This document shows, in pieces, positions 1 through 6,267 of a stretch of 8,188 bases of DNA. The notes below the pieces were generated by a model. The model was not told the origin of the DNA. It saw only the letters and a list, made by a program, of their open reading frames with translations, and searched no databases. Every line of letters starts with the position of its first letter. Positions within the stretch are counted from its first letter, which is position 1. The translations under genes were made by a program, and so were the position numbers. Origin of the DNA: Acidimicrobiales bacterium (lineage in GTDB: Bacteria > Actinomycetota > Acidimicrobiia > Acidimicrobiales > UBA8190); contig JASHZK010000240.1 of NCBI GenBank assembly GCA_030042575.1, positions 1-8,188 of the forward strand. Reading direction: 5' to 3'.

Positions 1-1
1 T

Positions 2-202
2 CTCTTCTCCATGGATATCGCCCGGTGGTTCGTGATGAGGAGGTCACCGGAGAACTCGGCGCTTATCGACGCGCTTTCCCAGTACAGGACCGGTCCGCTG
101 TTCACCGAAGCCGAACGGGTGGCGCTCGACTACGCCACCGAGCTGACCACCAACAAGGAGGTGACTCCGGACACCTTCGCTACGACGGGCTCTGCGAGCT
201 GA
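2..202 (+). pseudogene. Carboxymuconolactone decarboxylase/AhpD-like protein, C-terminally truncated fragment
   Basis: The reading frame is open from the left window edge, so the true start lies outside; the ATG at 11 is internal. The segment SMDIARWF, then a YRTGPLFTEAERVALDYATELT run, matches the second half of the carboxymuconolactone decarboxylase (CMD)/AhpD fold: the stretch after the CxxC motif, then the helix with the conserved PLF-x-E-AE-x-ALDY signature. Family members normally continue for a further 35-50 residues after the TPDTFA region, but here homology stops near base 180 and a TGA follows at 200-202. None of the three forward frames downstream looks like the missing end, so a simple frameshift does not repair it. 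The residue where the second Cys of CxxC is expected is Ser (codon 8-10); the first would lie at or beyond the window edge. The gene converges on the TetR gene 30 bases away. Likely a decayed or rearranged remnant; a short functional variant is possible. Confidence 0.6.
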
Positions 203-232
203 GCGAGGCCGCCGCGGGGAGACGAGCGGTTC

Positions 233-925
233 CTACGGGGTCTGGGAACTGAACAGGAGCGCACTCGGGGCCTGTCGGTCGTCGATGGAGAGTTCAGCCA
301 GACGGGCCATGGCCCGTTGGCGCGAGCGCTTCAGCCGTCTGGGGTCGTCCCCCCAGGCCAGAAAGAGACAGCGGGCGCCCGACTGCAGGTGCTCGACCGC
401 CTGCGCCGGAGCGAGCAGATGGGCCAGCTGCAGGCTGACCAGTCCGTGGGTGAGGGCCCACACCTCGAGGGCGAGCTCCGCCGGGTCGGCCGTCCCCGCC
501 TTCGGCAAGCGCCCGGCTTCCACACAACGGGACATCCCCTCGACCAGGTACATGAACGTGTCGAGGCCGGTTCCCACGTCCTCTTCGTCCACCGGGCCGT
601 CGAAGAACATGGCCCGGTACAGGTTGGGGTCCGAAGTGGCGCTCAGGTAGTAGGCGGCGCCCAGGAGGGCGAGGTCTGCCATGGGATCCCTCGTCTCTTC
701 GACGGCGGCCAGATTGGCGCCCAGCCTGGCAAAGCCCTGTCGGCGTACGTTCCGTCGGAGCTCCTCCATGCTCCCGAAGTGGGTGTAGATGGCCATGGTC
801 GAGGTTCCGACCTCGCCCGCCAGGCGCCGAAGGGTGAGGCCGGCTCGGCCCTCGGTGGCCACGATCCGGGCGGCCGCCTCGATCAGGGCTTCACGCACTG
901 CGGGATCCGCCGGTTTCCGGCTCAC
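233..925 (-). CDS. TetR-family transcriptional repressor with WHG-type C-terminal domain
   Basis: A 230-residue one-component regulator. Residues about 12-58 form the TetR DNA-binding domain: an initial helix (EALIEAAARIVATEG), then the helix-turn-helix TLRRLAGEVGTSTMAIYTHF, ending in the usual YxHF-x-S-x-EEL pattern. The remainder is a helical ligand-binding and dimerisation domain; WALTHGLVSLQ at residues 156-166 is the WHG signature of the TetR_C_33 group. Length is normal for the family. The start is GTG at 925: the frame is closed by a stop at 938-940 and holds no other start codon. There is no convincing Shine-Dalgarno, so the mRNA may be leaderless. It is divergent from the carotenoid oxygenase gene across 69 bases containing two palindromes, so autorepression together with control of the oxygenase is the natural reading. 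The ligand is unknown; a carotenoid-derived or other hydrophobic molecule is inferred from context only. Confidence 0.93.
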   Translation of the reverse strand: MSRKPADPAVREALIEAAARIVATEGRAGLTLRRLAGEVGTSTMAIYTHFGSMEELRRNVRRQGFARLGANLAAVEETRDPMADLALLGAAYYLSATSDPNLYRAMFFDGPVDEEDVGTGLDTFMYLVEGMSRCVEAGRLPKAGTADPAELALEVWALTHGLVSLQLAHLLAPAQAVEHLQSGARCLFLAWGDDPRRLKRSRQRAMARLAELSIDDRQAPSALLFSSQTP

Positions 926-926
926 C

Positions 927-955
927 TTGACACTATGTCATAGCAATGTTATGGA
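927..955 (+). promoter_or_regulatory. Probable sigma-70-type promoter of the carotenoid oxygenase gene
   Basis: A perfect -35 hexamer TTGACA (927-932) is followed after 17 bases by TATGGA (950-955), a weak -10 hexamer preceded by an extended -10 TG (947-948). Transcription would start near 962, giving a leader of about 33 bases that carries the ribosome binding site at 983-990. The spacer and -10 are covered by the first palindrome and the start site by the second, as expected for a repressed promoter. Unusually AT-rich compared with its surroundings. Confidence 0.55.
939..953. promoter_or_regulatory. Putative TetR operator, site 1
   Basis: CATAGCA-A-TGTTATG is an inverted repeat of 7-bp arms around one base, with a single mismatch (the third base of the right arm, T for C). 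It shares ATAGCA-N-TG(C/T)TAT with site 2. It overlaps the spacer and -10 element of the oxygenase promoter and lies 14 bases upstream of the TetR start codon. Palindromes of this size between a TetR gene and its divergent neighbour are typical operators. Assignment to this TetR is inferred from position. Confidence 0.65.
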
Positions 956-961
956 TTACGA

Positions 962-974
962 ATAGCACTGCTAT
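962..974. promoter_or_regulatory. Putative TetR operator, site 2
   Basis: ATAGCA-C-TGCTAT is a perfect 6-1-6 palindrome centred at 968, exactly 22 bp from the centre of site 1 at 946. That is about two helical turns, so two dimers could bind the same DNA face. It would cover the predicted transcription start of the oxygenase gene. Confidence 0.68.
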
Positions 975-982
975 ACAAAGCT

Positions 983-990
983 GGGGAGGA
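983..990 (+). promoter_or_regulatory. Ribosome binding site of the carotenoid oxygenase gene
   Basis: GGGGAGGA contains GGAGG (985-989) five bases before the ATG at 995. This fixes the oxygenase start and excludes later in-frame ATG codons. Confidence 0.8.
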
Positions 991-994
991 CACC

Positions 995-2491
995 ATGGGG
1001 GCGAGCACCAATCCGTATCTGCAAGGGGGCTTCGCCCCGGTTCGAGAAGAGCGAACCGAGACCGAGCTCGAAGTGGAGGGAGAGCTTCCTGCGTACCTCG
1101 ACGGTCGTTACCTGCGCATCGGCCCCAACCCTATTCGGGCCGATCCGGCCACCTACCACTGGTTCATGGGGGCCGGGATGGTCCACGGGCTCTGCATCAG
1201 GGGCGGGAGAGCACAGTGGTACAGGAACCGCTACGTCCGCTCGGGCCCGGTGAGGCGGGCGCTGGGGGAGCCCAGGCGACCCACCACCTCGGTGACGGCC
1301 CATGCCGGCTTCGACATGGCCCCCAACACCAACGTGATCGGCTACGGCGGGCGTACCCTGGCCCTGGTCGAGGCGGGACCCCGGCCCTACGAGCTGACCT
1401 TCGAGTTGGACACCGTCGGGCCCTGTGACTTCGATGGCACCCTTCCTGGTGGGTACACGGCCCATCCCCTTGTCGATCCCTCCACGGGCGAGCTCCACGC
1501 CGTCTCCTACTACTTCGGGGCGGCCAACCGGGTGCAGTACTCCGTGGTTGGAATCGACGGGAGAGTGCGACGGACGGTCGACATCGAGGTCGGCGGGAGC
1601 CCGATGATGCACGCCTTCTCATTGACCGAAAGCTTCGTGGTCATCTACGACCTTCCGGTCACGTTCGACGCCAAGAAGGCCGCCGCCAGCTCGCCACCCC
1701 CTTTCACCAGGCCCACCGAGCTACTGTTCTCCCGGGTGGTGGGCCGTCGTCGGGTCCCCGATTGGTTCGCGGCCATGGGGACGAGGCGGCTCGACGAGGG
1801 AAACCTTCCCTACTCGTGGAACCCCCGGTATCCGCCCCGAGTGGGGATCATGCCCCGTGAGGGATCGGGCAACGACGTGCGATGGTTCGAGGTCGAGCCC
1901 TGTTACGTGTTCCATCCGCTGAATGCTTACGACGAGGGCGACCAGATCGTCGTCGACGTGGTTCGTCATCCCAAGATGTTCGCCACCGAGCACCGTGGAC
2001 CGAACGAGGGGGCTCCCACGCTCGATCGTTGGGTCTTGGACCTGACCGCTGGCAAGGTGCTCGAGGAGCGCCTGGATGAGAGGGGCCAGGAGTTCCCCCG
2101 AATCGACGAACGCCTGGTCGGTCGCTGCCACCGCTACGGGTACACCGTCGGGGCGGCCGGAGCCGGGCCAGGCCCGGCATCGATGGCCGATTGTGTCATC
2201 AAGCACGACTTGGCGAGGGGTACCTCCACCCTGCGCTCTCTCGGTCGGGGCAGGGCGGCCGACGAGTTCCTCTTCGTGCCGGACGGAGCCGATGCTCGAG
2301 AAGATGAGGGGATCCTCATGGGATTCGTCTATGACCGAGCCGCCGATCGCAGCGATTGGCTGGTACTCGACGCCGGCACGTTGGAGCCGGTGGCTTCTGT
2401 GCACCTGCCGGTCCGGGTGCCTCACGGCTTCCATGGCAACTGGCTCCCGGCGGGCGACGATCTCGACGGCGGACCGCTCGGGTGTCGCTGA
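995..2491 (+). CDS. Carotenoid cleavage oxygenase (RPE65/CCD/NCED family)
   Basis: A 498-residue non-haem iron oxygenase that cleaves a double bond in the polyene chain of carotenoids or apocarotenoids using O2, giving aldehydes or ketones. The beta-propeller family is clear from YLDGRYLRIGPNP near residue 34 and TYHWFMGAGMVHG near 53. The four iron-ligand histidines are identifiable: H157 (TAHPL), H206 (MMHAF), H307 (VFHPLNAYD) and H480 (GFHGNW). Likely second-shell glutamates are E366 (QEFPRID) and E424 (ADEFLFVP). The protein ends shortly after GFHGNW, as family members do, so it is complete. The N-terminal NPYLxGxFAPV pattern and overall length recall the mycobacterial carotenoid oxygenase Rv0654, by memory rather than search. 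Stilbene-cleaving relatives share the fold, so the substrate is not settled. No carotenoid biosynthesis gene is in the window. Expression is probably repressed by the divergent TetR through two palindromes. Confidence 0.95.
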   Translation: MGASTNPYLQGGFAPVREERTETELEVEGELPAYLDGRYLRIGPNPIRADPATYHWFMGAGMVHGLCIRGGRAQWYRNRYVRSGPVRRALGEPRRPTTSVTAHAGFDMAPNTNVIGYGGRTLALVEAGPRPYELTFELDTVGPCDFDGTLPGGYTAHPLVDPSTGELHAVSYYFGAANRVQYSVVGIDGRVRRTVDIEVGGSPMMHAFSLTESFVVIYDLPVTFDAKKAAASSPPPFTRPTELLFSRVVGRRRVPDWFAAMGTRRLDEGNLPYSWNPRYPPRVGIMPREGSGNDVRWFEVEPCYVFHPLNAYDEGDQIVVDVVRHPKMFATEHRGPNEGAPTLDRWVLDLTAGKVLEERLDERGQEFPRIDERLVGRCHRYGYTVGAAGAGPGPASMADCVIKHDLARGTSTLRSLGRGRAADEFLFVPDGADAREDEGILMGFVYDRAADRSDWLVLDAGTLEPVASVHLPVRVPHGFHGNWLPAGDDLDGGPLGCR

Positions 2492-2587
2492 TGCGCGTCG
2501 GTCGATCGCTGGTTCCCGTCGACGCCGTGATGCCGTCGGCCCGGTTGTCGTGCTCGTCCGATCTGGTCGCCGGGCAGGTCCTCCCTC

Positions 2588-2593
2588 TATACT
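2588..2593 (+). promoter_or_regulatory. Possible -10 element upstream of the DUF2142 gene
   Basis: TATACT is a five-of-six match to the -10 consensus, standing out in GC-rich surroundings 75 bases before the DUF2142 start. The best -35 candidate, TGGTCG at 2564-2569 with an 18-base spacer, is weak. The gene follows the oxygenase gene by 176 bases, so its own promoter is plausible. Confidence 0.35.
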
Positions 2594-2667
2594 GCTCAGC
2601 TGCGATCTGTGAGAGCCCATAGCAAGTTCATGGTTCCCAAAAAGGTGATTGTCCCAACGATCAGTCG

Positions 2668-4275
2668 ATGTCGGAGGGGACGGTTCGCCACCGGCGGCTG
2701 ATCGGGACGTGGGCCGTCTCGACCGGCATCCTGTTCGCGCTCTGCGCCATGTGGTCGTTGGCCACCCCCATCGGCGCCGCCCCCGACGAGTCCGTCCAGA
2801 TCATCAAAGCGGCATCCGTCGTCCGAGGGGAGCTGGTGGGTCGGCACGCCCCCGGGCAGCCCGAGGCGGTCACCGAAGTCAACGTTCCTCAGAGCTTCGC
2901 CGACGACACCAACGTCGCCACCTGTATCGCCTTCCGGCCGAAGACCCCCGCCGGGTGCGACAAGGGTCTGCGGGGATCTGCCCGGCCTACCCAGGCCACG
3001 ACCTATGTGGGCCGGTACCCCCCGCTGTACTACGCGGTGGTGGGCCTTCCGACGTTGTTGTGGCACTCCGATGTCGCCGTCTACTTCATGCGGCTGCTGA
3101 GCGGACTGATGAGCGCCCTCATGCTCGGGCTCGCCCTGGCCGTAGCTTCGGTGTGGGCCCGATCGCGTCTGTTGGTGGCGGCGGTGGCGCTCGTCGCCAC
3201 GCCCCTGGCCGTGTTCCTGGGGTCGGTGGTGAACCCCAGCGGACTGGAGATCGCCTCGGCCATCTGCACGTGGACCGCCGGCCTGGTCCTGGTGCTGGAC
3301 CGAGCCCAACGCCCAGGGCGACCCCTGGTGGTGGCGACGGTGGGAGCGGCCATTGTCTTCGTGTTGTCGCGCCCTTTGTCGCCGCTGTGGCTCGGGATCT
3401 CCGCCCTGGCCATGGAGGCGCTGGCCCCGGTGTCCGTGCTCCTGCTCGTCCGCCAACGTGCGGTCCAGGCCGGCGCCACGGTGGTCGTCGTGGCCACCTT
3501 GGGGGCCGTCGCCTTCGTCCTCGGCGCCCACAGCCTGGCCATCTATCCCAGCGGGCTCAAGGTGCCCCCCCGGATCTCGGAGCTGGGGCTGATCAGAACG
3601 GCCCTGGACAAGAGCAACATGCTCGTGCATCAGTTCGTGGGCGTCTTCGGCTGGTTGGACACTCCCTCACCCACCGTGGTCACGGTCACGTGGCTCCTGC
3701 TGTTGGGCCTGCTCATCGTCATCGGGCTCACGACCACCGGGCGACGGCACCGGGCCGTGGTGTCGGCTCTACTGGTCCTGTCGGTCGTCGTCCCCACTGC
3801 CCTCATGGTCTCCCACGCCCACAAGGACGGCATTGTGTGGCAAGCGCGCGACGGATTCCCCTTGTACGTGGGATCCATCCTGGTGTCGGGGGCCGTCGCC
3901 GGTCGTCGCCGGTCGTCGGCTCCTGTCGAGGCGCCACCGTGGTGGACGCGTGGGCCGTCCATGGCCGTGCTGGGCGTCGGGGTGGCGCTGTGTCAGGGAG
4001 TCGACTTCGTGTGGGCTCTGCGGCGCTACACGGTGGGACTGGGTAGCACCCTCGATCCCTTCGCCAAAGTGCGGGGTGGGTGGACTCCGCCGATCCCGGC
4101 CCAGTTGCTCGTGGCTCTGGCCCTCTTGACCTGCGCGGTGTACGGCTGGTGGGTGGCACGGTTGTCTTTGACGCCGCCGCCCGCGTCCTTGGTCGCCGGA
4201 GAGGCAGATGGTTCGCAGTCGGCGCCCGATCGCGTCACGCGCCGCAGCCAGCCGGAGGGCGTTCACGTCGCCTGA
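2668..4275 (+). CDS. DUF2142 family polytopic membrane protein
   Basis: A 535-residue integral membrane protein with about ten or more hydrophobic segments. The first membrane helix (about residues 12-34) leads into TPIGAAPDESVQIIKAASV, the conserved APDE motif just outside the membrane that characterises DUF2142. An external loop with C86 and C97 follows, then GRYPPLYYAVVGLP (115-128), VNPSGLEI (189-195), GVFGWLDTPSP (325-335) and WQARDGFPLYVG (391-402), all in the family's expected order. The early acidic motif and topology resemble GT-C glycosyltransferases, and DUF2142 genes often sit in actinobacterial surface polysaccharide clusters, but no activity is established here. The start is the first ATG after the in-frame stop at 2620-2622; no good Shine-Dalgarno precedes it. 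The tail after about residue 505 is hydrophilic and probably cytoplasmic. Confidence 0.85.
   Translation: MSEGTVRHRRLIGTWAVSTGILFALCAMWSLATPIGAAPDESVQIIKAASVVRGELVGRHAPGQPEAVTEVNVPQSFADDTNVATCIAFRPKTPAGCDKGLRGSARPTQATTYVGRYPPLYYAVVGLPTLLWHSDVAVYFMRLLSGLMSALMLGLALAVASVWARSRLLVAAVALVATPLAVFLGSVVNPSGLEIASAICTWTAGLVLVLDRAQRPGRPLVVATVGAAIVFVLSRPLSPLWLGISALAMEALAPVSVLLLVRQRAVQAGATVVVVATLGAVAFVLGAHSLAIYPSGLKVPPRISELGLIRTALDKSNMLVHQFVGVFGWLDTPSPTVVTVTWLLLLGLLIVIGLTTTGRRHRAVVSALLVLSVVVPTALMVSHAHKDGIVWQARDGFPLYVGSILVSGAVAGRRRSSAPVEAPPWWTRGPSMAVLGVGVALCQGVDFVWALRRYTVGLGSTLDPFAKVRGGWTPPIPAQLLVALALLTCAVYGWWVARLSLTPPPASLVAGEADGSQSAPDRVTRRSQPEGVHVA
3891..3920 (+). repeat. Three tandem copies of a 10-bp repeat inside the DUF2142 gene
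   Basis: GGCCGTCGCC, GGTCGTCGCC and GGTCGTCGGC stand head to tail, each differing from its neighbour by one base. The unit is not a multiple of three, so copies are read in different frames and encode a GAVAGRRRSSAP-like cytoplasmic loop. Copy loss or gain would shift the frame. Confidence 0.6.
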
Positions 4276-4282
4276 CCTCTTC

Positions 4283-4323
4283 TCTCACGTGCCTTCTCGA
4301 ACCGTCGGAGATGTGAGGTGAGA
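4283..4323. terminator. Possible weak bidirectional terminator between convergent genes
   Basis: TCTCAC (4283-4288) pairs with GTGAGA (4318-4323) around a 29-base loop, which itself holds TCTC and GAGA (4295-4298, 4308-4311). It lies in the 60-base gap between the DUF2142 stop and the stop of the opposing prepilin-like gene. The stem is short and lacks a T-tract, so this is a position-based suggestion. Confidence 0.2.
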
Positions 4324-4335
4324 TCTCGGGTTGAT

Positions 4336-4713
4336 TCAACCTGCCGGCAAGTTCGGGACCGAGGAGCCGCCGGGAGCGGTCGTGGTGGACACGATGGGCG
4401 CCCCGGTTCCTCCACCACCGCCTGCCTGGCTGGCGATCTCGTCGACGCAGGCGGCCTGCTGTGCCTGGGAGGGGGGGTCGCCGTACGAGGAGTCGCGGCC
4501 CTCAGCGCACAGTTGGATCTGCTGCTCGGCATGCGAATTGGACAGAATCCCGGTCGACCCCGACTTCGAGCCCACCGAACCCGAGGAGAACGTCTTGAAG
4601 CCGAGGAAGGTCAGGACCAAGACGAGCAGCAGGCTCACCGTTATGGCGATCAGGCCGGCTGTGGTGGAGAACCCCTGATCAGCGCCACGCTGACGGCGAC
4701 GTCCCCTCGGCAC
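4336..4713 (-). CDS. Small prepilin-like single-span membrane protein
   Basis: A 125-residue protein not assigned to a named family. It begins with a short basic leader (PRGRRRQRGADQG, residues 2-14), then F15 and a hydrophobic segment to about residue 40. This has the shape of a type IV prepilin: a charged leader ending in Gly, Phe at +1, and a long hydrophobic helix. The usual Glu at +5 is absent (Ala19). The outer part holds C69 and C89, which could form a disulfide, and ends in a Gly/Ser/Thr/Pro-rich tail, consistent with export. The start is GTG at 4713, chosen because the open frame upstream lacks another start near it; the ribosome binding site is weak. It is co-directional with the P450 upstream, 133 bases away, with a hairpin between them. 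A plain membrane-anchored envelope protein is the alternative. Confidence 0.6.
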   Translation of the reverse strand: MPRGRRRQRGADQGFSTTAGLIAITVSLLLVLVLTFLGFKTFSSGSVGSKSGSTGILSNSHAEQQIQLCAEGRDSSYGDPPSQAQQAACVDEIASQAGGGGGTGAPIVSTTTAPGGSSVPNLPAG

Positions 4714-4741
4714 CTTCGTGGTATCGGCAGGCCCGCCCTGC

Positions 4742-4775
4742 GGGTGAAGCGCCCCCGCCCTCGGCCGCTTCGCCC
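4742..4775 (-). terminator. GC-rich hairpin downstream of the P450 gene
   Basis: GGGTGAAGCG (4742-4751) faces CGCTTCGCCC (4766-4775), a 10-bp stem with one imperfect pair and a 14-base loop. It lies about 70 bases beyond the P450 stop and 29 bases before the prepilin-like start. No T-tract follows, as is common for actinobacterial terminator candidates. It could end P450 transcription or attenuate read-through. Confidence 0.4.
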
Positions 4776-4846
4776 GGGGTAGGGGCAGGAAACCTCGGGT
4801 TCGGTGGCGGCCACGGCCCTTTCACCTCTGTGTCCGTCGAACCGTT

Positions 4847-6052
4847 TCAACCTCCGGCGGGCGACCAGCGCAGAGGCAATGCCTCGACGCCGTAGATCCC
4901 CTCGATCCCGCCGAAGCTGACCGGACCGTCGAGGTCCAGTCCGGGCATGCGCGGCGCCAGAAAGCTCAACGCCTCTTCGAGTTCAGCCCTGGCGAGATTG
5001 GCTCCCAGGCAGAAATGCGGGCCAGCCCCGAAAGTCAGCAGCCGGCTGTCAGGCCGGGCAGAGATGTCGAATCGCTCTCCGCCCTCGCCCTCGCGGTTGG
5101 CGCGTTCCGAGCAGATGGCGATTATCGTGCCGGCCGGGAAGACCACACCTCGGTACTCGATGTCCTCGAGGCACTGCCGCGCCGTGAAAGGGGTGACCGG
5201 TTCTATCCGCAGGACCTCAGTCACCGCCGCCGGAACCAGCTCCGGAGATCTCTCCAGTAGTGCCCACTGGTCGGGGTACGCGGCAAAAAGGTGAAGGGCA
5301 TGCGAGAGTTGGCTCTGGGTGGTGTCGATGGCGCCGGCCAGGACGTTCACGGCGAGGTTGACGCACTCGACGTGGGAGAGCCGCTCCCCCTCGGCCTCGG
5401 CAGCCAGAAGAGCGCCGAGCAACGTCGAGGCATCAGGGGGCCCGGCCATGAGCGCCTCGACGTAGTCGTAGACCTCCACGACTGCGGCCTCGATCCGGAC
5501 CCGGTCGGTGCTCAGGGCACGTATGTCGAACTGGCGCTGTACCCACGTCGACCAGTTGTGCAGACGGGATGCGTCCGACGGGGGAGCGCCCAGGACGGTG
5601 GCGATGGTCAGGGCCGGATAGGGCTTGGCCAAGCTGTCCACGACCTCGATCTTGCCGTCGGTTCCCACAGCTCCCCATAGCTGCTCCAGGACCTGACGCA
5701 TGACGGGTCGCCATCGGTTGGCTGCGACCGGGGTGAAGGCCCGGGCCACGATGCTCCGCAGCCGACGGTGAGTCGCCTCGGACAGATTGAGGATGTTGGC
5801 GTCGATGTGCTCGAACAACGGACCGGCAGTGATTCCGAACAGCTCGGCGATCTGCCGTCCCGGGAACACAGTGGCCCGGGCCCGGAGGAAGAACTCGCCA
5901 GCCTCGCGGTCGAGGACGAGGAGAGCAATGGGCGAACGGGCCAGCCAGCCTTGCCGCCGTAGTTCGGCCAGTCGCTGATGGTAGGCGTCGCCGACGAGAC
6001 TGGGATCGTCGAAGTCGAAGTCGGGCAAGTTGAGATCAGTGACCGAGGTCAT
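4847..6052 (-). CDS. Cytochrome P450
   Basis: A soluble bacterial P450 of 401 residues, within the normal 390-420 range, with no membrane anchor, so it needs separate ferredoxin and reductase partners. Landmarks, counted from the ATG at 6052: C-helix H95-RRL-R99; I-helix AGAIDTT (239-245) with acid D243 and oxygen-activating T244; K-helix ExxR E279-VL-R282; and the haem loop FGAGPHFCLG (341-350) with Cys348 as thiolate ligand. The ATG at 6052 is preferred because GGGAG (6061-6065) lies 8 bases upstream; a GTG at 6067, adding five residues, overlaps that ribosome binding site. The loop before the haem region (ANREGEGGERFDI) is more Gly/Glu-rich than the common ANRDP-type sequence. No redox partner is in the window and the substrate cannot be named. 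It is divergent from a small membrane protein gene, with a 13-bp palindrome between them. Confidence 0.95.
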   Translation of the reverse strand: MTSVTDLNLPDFDFDDPSLVGDAYHQRLAELRRQGWLARSPIALLVLDREAGEFFLRARATVFPGRQIAELFGITAGPLFEHIDANILNLSEATHRRLRSIVARAFTPVAANRWRPVMRQVLEQLWGAVGTDGKIEVVDSLAKPYPALTIATVLGAPPSDASRLHNWSTWVQRQFDIRALSTDRVRIEAAVVEVYDYVEALMAGPPDASTLLGALLAAEAEGERLSHVECVNLAVNVLAGAIDTTQSQLSHALHLFAAYPDQWALLERSPELVPAAVTEVLRIEPVTPFTARQCLEDIEYRGVVFPAGTIIAICSERANREGEGGERFDISARPDSRLLTFGAGPHFCLGANLARAELEEALSFLAPRMPGLDLDGPVSFGGIEGIYGVEALPLRWSPAGG

Positions 6053-6060
6053 TTGGCTCG

Positions 6061-6065
6061 CTCCC
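6061..6065 (-). promoter_or_regulatory. Ribosome binding site deciding the P450 start
   Basis: On the minus strand GGGAG stands 8 bases before the ATG at 6052. It overlaps the alternative GTG start at 6067-6065, which has only GAGG three bases upstream. Confidence 0.55.
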
Positions 6066-6174
6066 ACCGTCCTCGATGGACCCTGGCCCGACTGGCTGGT
6101 TCGAGGGCTTCATGGTAGTGGAGCCCGGCGTTCGACGTCTGCGAGCACCGCCCATGGTCACTTCGGAGATGTGC

Positions 6175-6187
6175 GCAGGTCACCTGC
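6175..6187. promoter_or_regulatory. 13-bp perfect palindrome, possible operator
   Basis: GCAGGT-C-ACCTGC is a perfect 6-1-6 inverted repeat in the 215-base divergent region, 123 bases upstream of the P450 ATG and 81 bases upstream of the small membrane protein GTG. A related GGTCAC occurs at 6157-6162. It resembles a repressor or activator site, but no regulator gene adjoins it. No convincing promoter hexamers were found in the rest of 6053-6267. Confidence 0.45.
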
Positions 6188-6256
6188 ATGTCTCGACGAG
6201 TGGTTGGCGCAATAGGCTGTCGATCCGACCGTGTCCGACTGGGCTCCCTTGGCATC

Positions 6257-6262
6257 AGGAGG
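6257..6262 (+). promoter_or_regulatory. Strong ribosome binding site fixing the small-protein start
   Basis: AGGAGG, the full Shine-Dalgarno core, lies five bases before the GTG at 6268. It is the strongest ribosome binding site in the window and argues that translation begins here, not at the in-frame ATG at 6076. Confidence 0.75.
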
Positions 6263-6267
6263 CCAAC

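Noticed and set aside
1721..2620. A 299-residue frame antisense to the carotenoid oxygenase gene.
   Set aside because: No domain pattern, and the plus strand holds a complete enzyme with all iron ligands.
2596..3630. A 344-residue open frame antisense to the DUF2142 gene.
   Set aside because: Its translation is dominated by Gly, Arg, His, Gln and Pro with no hydrophobic core, the usual mirror of a GC-rich gene; the plus-strand frame has membrane helices and family motifs.
3891..3920. Tandem 10-bp repeats considered as a CRISPR or regulatory array.
   Set aside because: Units are contiguous without spacers and lie inside a coding sequence; simple local duplication explains them.
2649..4046. 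A 465-residue plus-strand frame overlapping the DUF2142 gene.
   Set aside because: Arg/Gly/Pro-rich composition without domain features; it is an out-of-frame shadow of the DUF2142 gene.
4650..4850. A 66-residue minus-strand frame between the P450 and prepilin-like genes.
   Set aside because: Arg-rich, overlaps the prepilin-like gene and the hairpin, and shows no protein features.
6053..6067. GTG at 6067 as the P450 start.
   Set aside because: The GTG overlaps the GGGAG that best serves the ATG at 6052; it adds only five residues with no family support, though it cannot be excluded.
6076..6267. Upstream in-frame extension of the small membrane protein from an ATG at 6076.
   Set aside because: No ribosome binding site at 6076, an atypical sequence and overlap with the divergent promoter region; AGGAGG before 6268 marks the real start.
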